Source: Betaproteobacteria bacterium (GTDB lineage: Bacteria > Pseudomonadota > Gammaproteobacteria > Burkholderiales > Burkholderiaceae). Taken from it: 7,571 bases of DNA. Position 1 is the stretch's first letter; the number at the start of each line of letters is the position of its first letter. Positions 6,235 through 7,571 of the stretch are shown piece by piece. The translations under genes and the position numbers were made by a program. The notes under the pieces were generated by a model, which made no database searches, was not told the origin of the DNA, and worked only from the letters and a program-made list of their open reading frames with translations. The stretch covers positions 1 through 7,571 of the forward strand of contig JAATGO010000409.1 of NCBI GenBank assembly GCA_015654605.1, given 5' to 3'.

Positions 6235-6699
6235 GTGGCCTTTTTAGATAAAATTAGTAAAAAAATACTTTCCGAATTGCAAAATGATGGCCGCATCAGC
6301 AATGTTGATCTGGCTGGCCGTATCAATTTATCACCCGCGGCATGTCTGGAGCGAGTAAAAAAATTACAGGAAGCCGGCTACATTACCGGCTATGCAGCGC
6401 AATTAAATCCCGTACTCCTGGATGTTTCGCTCCTGGTATTCATTGAGGTCGTGCTGGATCGCACCACACCAGATGTTTTCGAAGCTTTTAAGCAAAGTGT
6501 ACAAAATATTCCAGAAATCATGGAATGTCACATGGTCGCGGGTGGTTTTGACTATCTGGTGAAATCTCGTGTCAAGGATATGAATGCCTATCGCGATTTT
6601 CTCGGGAAATCTCTGCTGCAATTAAAAGGTGTGCGAGAAACACATACCTATGCAGTGATGGAAGAAGTAAAAAATACCATCAAACTGCCAATTAAATAA
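6235..6699 (+). CDS. lrp: Lrp/AsnC-family transcriptional regulator, Lrp type
   Basis: A 154-residue DNA-binding regulator. The N-terminal helix-turn-helix covers about residues 4-50 (LDKISKKILSELQNDGRISN, then the recognition region LSPAACLERVKKL). The C-terminal ligand-sensing RAM domain follows from about 65, with ECHMVAGGFDYLVKSRVKDM (97-116) and GVRETHTYAVMEEVK (132-146), both highly typical of Lrp itself. Such proteins form dimers to hexadecamers and respond to leucine or other amino acids. The start is GTG; no in-frame ATG exists between it and the stop at 6205-6207, and the Shine-Dalgarno sequence is weak. The protein is about ten residues shorter at the N-terminus than E. coli Lrp but the DNA-binding domain is complete. 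It is transcribed away from the binding-protein gene, across an intergenic region with several dyads, so it may regulate that gene, the dehydratase/reductase pair and itself. Whether it is a global or a local regulator cannot be told. Confidence 0.9.
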   Translation: MAFLDKISKKILSELQNDGRISNVDLAGRINLSPAACLERVKKLQEAGYITGYAAQLNPVLLDVSLLVFIEVVLDRTTPDVFEAFKQSVQNIPEIMECHMVAGGFDYLVKSRVKDMNAYRDFLGKSLLQLKGVRETHTYAVMEEVKNTIKLPIK

Positions 6700-6721
6700 T
6701 TGCAAATCAGCAGATTTCTTA

Positions 6722-6760
6722 TGATGCTGTTTGACATCAAGCACCTGCCAGACAGCATCA
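6722..6760. terminator. Hairpin between the convergent lrp-like and TonB-receptor genes
   Basis: TGATGCTGT (6722-6730) pairs perfectly with ACAGCATCA (6752-6760). Three inner pairs including one G-U extend the stem to 12, leaving a loop of about 15 bases. It starts 22 bases past the lrp-like stop and lies 50 bases past the receptor stop on the other strand. Neither side carries a good T-run, so it may be a weak bidirectional terminator or an mRNA-stabilising hairpin. A second, weaker dyad (CATGTG at 6761-6766 with CACATG at 6790-6795, plus AAAA/TTTT inside) lies between it and the receptor gene. Confidence 0.5.
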
Positions 6761-6810
6761 CATGTGCAAAAACATTAGCATGAATTTTACACATGAACAT
6801 CGACAATTGC

Positions 6811-7571
6811 TTAGAACTGTGTACGCACACCAACAATCACATTACGACCAGATTGTGGTACCCCTTCTTTTAAAACTGCCGTAGAGTAGCGGATATCCTG
6901 ATTGGTCAAATTTTTAGCGATAACAAACCATGTCATACGTACAGCATTAAACCGCTGGGTATACGAGACACTGGCATCGATCTGTGTATATGATGGTGTT
7001 TCATAGTCTTCAAATGAAGCCAGTCGATCCTGCTTCTTGGCGCGCAGAATACGAATCCCACTGGCCAATGCGCCTTGACGATAGCCCAGATCAACACCAT
7101 AACGCGTCGCTGGCTGTAATGGCAAATTTCCCATGTTATCCAGCTTGCCACGCGAGGTATCAGCAAAGCCACGTACTGACAAACCCTGCCCTGTCAGATT
7201 ATAGCTAAGCTCAGCTTCTGCTCCACGAATCGTCGCATCAGCCTGCGACCAATTCCGATACATGAACTCGCCATCATCATCTGGTGTACCATCGTCATCA
7301 ACATGCCCCCCTGTCAGGCCATAGACAAAATTCTTCACTTTGTTATGGAACAGATTAGCTTTCCAACGTACCAGTCCCTCAGTTTTCTGGAAAGTTAGTT
7401 CAAGATTATGTGATGTTTCTTTTTTCAAAGCACTATCACCAACATCATACGTCGCCGTTGATTCATGCGCGCCGTTAGAATACAACTCCTCTACTGTTGG
7501 CGCACGCTGGGCAATGGAATACGTTGCCCCCAGACCATATCCTGGCATGAATGTCCACAACCCTCCCGCAG
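6811..7571 (-). CDS. TonB-dependent outer-membrane receptor, C-terminal part (ZnuD-like), cut by the window edge
   Basis: The C-terminal 253 or so residues of a TonB-dependent receptor beta-barrel; the N-terminus, TonB box and plug domain lie beyond base 7571. The frame stays open to the edge, so the TTG near 7560 is not the start. Evidence is the segment YSIAQRAPTVEELYSNGAHESTATYDVG, strongly typical of the family, then alternating barrel strands, FVIAKNLTNQDIRYSTAVLKEGVPQSGRNVIVGVRTQF at the end, and a terminal Phe, the outer-membrane assembly signal. An external loop, GGHVDDDGTPDDDGEF, is rich in Asp with one His, as in zinc-receptor (ZnuD) relatives, which suggests a metal cargo. Siderophore, heme or other cargoes are not excluded. 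The gene ends 111 bp from the convergent lrp-like gene. Its promoter, and any Fur or Zur site, is outside the window. Confidence 0.9.
   Translation of the reverse strand, partial: AGGLWTFMPGYGLGATYSIAQRAPTVEELYSNGAHESTATYDVGDSALKKETSHNLELTFQKTEGLVRWKANLFHNKVKNFVYGLTGGHVDDDGTPDDDGEFMYRNWSQADATIRGAEAELSYNLTGQGLSVRGFADTSRGKLDNMGNLPLQPATRYGVDLGYRQGALASGIRILRAKKQDRLASFEDYETPSYTQIDASVSYTQRFNAVRMTWFVIAKNLTNQDIRYSTAVLKEGVPQSGRNVIVGVRTQF

Noticed and set aside
1..7571. CRISPR array, tRNA, rRNA or phage genes
   Set aside because: No regularly spaced repeats, tRNA arms or phage-type proteins are visible on either strand.

Overview
The window reads as a chromosomal segment of a Gram-negative bacterium. 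An outer-membrane two-partner-secretion transporter, a TonB-dependent outer-membrane receptor and a Sec-exported periplasmic binding protein all require an outer membrane. The Lrp protein and the LivJ/LivK-type binding protein have the flavour of Betaproteobacteria, possibly Burkholderiales/Alcaligenaceae, but with a moderate to low GC content judged by eye. The taxonomic placement is an inference from remembered family flavour, not from a search.

Layout, left to right. Bases 1-716 hold no convincing gene, only weak short ORFs and small repeats. Bases 717-2525 (minus) encode a complete TpsB/FhaC/ShlB-type transporter behind a clear extended -10 promoter. No TpsA partner is visible. Bases 2741-4690 (minus) hold a tight two-gene unit. 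The upstream gene is a proline-racemase-fold enzyme whose second catalytic Cys is replaced by Thr, the signature of trans-3-hydroxy-L-proline dehydratase. Three bases downstream is an ornithine-cyclodeaminase/mu-crystallin family reductase that fits Delta1-pyrroline-2-carboxylate reductase. Bases 4857-5984 (minus) encode a branched-chain amino-acid type periplasmic binding protein followed by a hairpin terminator. Bases 6235-6699 (plus) encode an Lrp-type regulator, divergent from the binding protein. Bases 6811-7571 (minus) are the C-terminal part of a TonB-dependent receptor that runs off the right edge.

The central block (2741-6699) can be read as one small catabolic locus. The binding protein would capture an amino acid, perhaps a hydroxyproline. 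The dehydratase turns trans-3-hydroxy-L-proline into Delta1-pyrroline-2-carboxylate, and the reductase makes L-proline. The divergent Lrp protein is placed to sense an amino acid and act on the shared 250-bp intergenic region, which contains several dyad symmetries. The enzyme pair is well supported. The transport substrate and the regulatory link are inference. The flanking outer-membrane genes (TpsB and the TonB receptor) have no obvious functional connection to the hydroxyproline block. I found no tRNA, rRNA, CRISPR array, transposase or phage gene. I saw no clearly undescribed system; the most useful leads are the partnerless TpsB with a short repeat on either side, and the palindrome-rich divergent control region.
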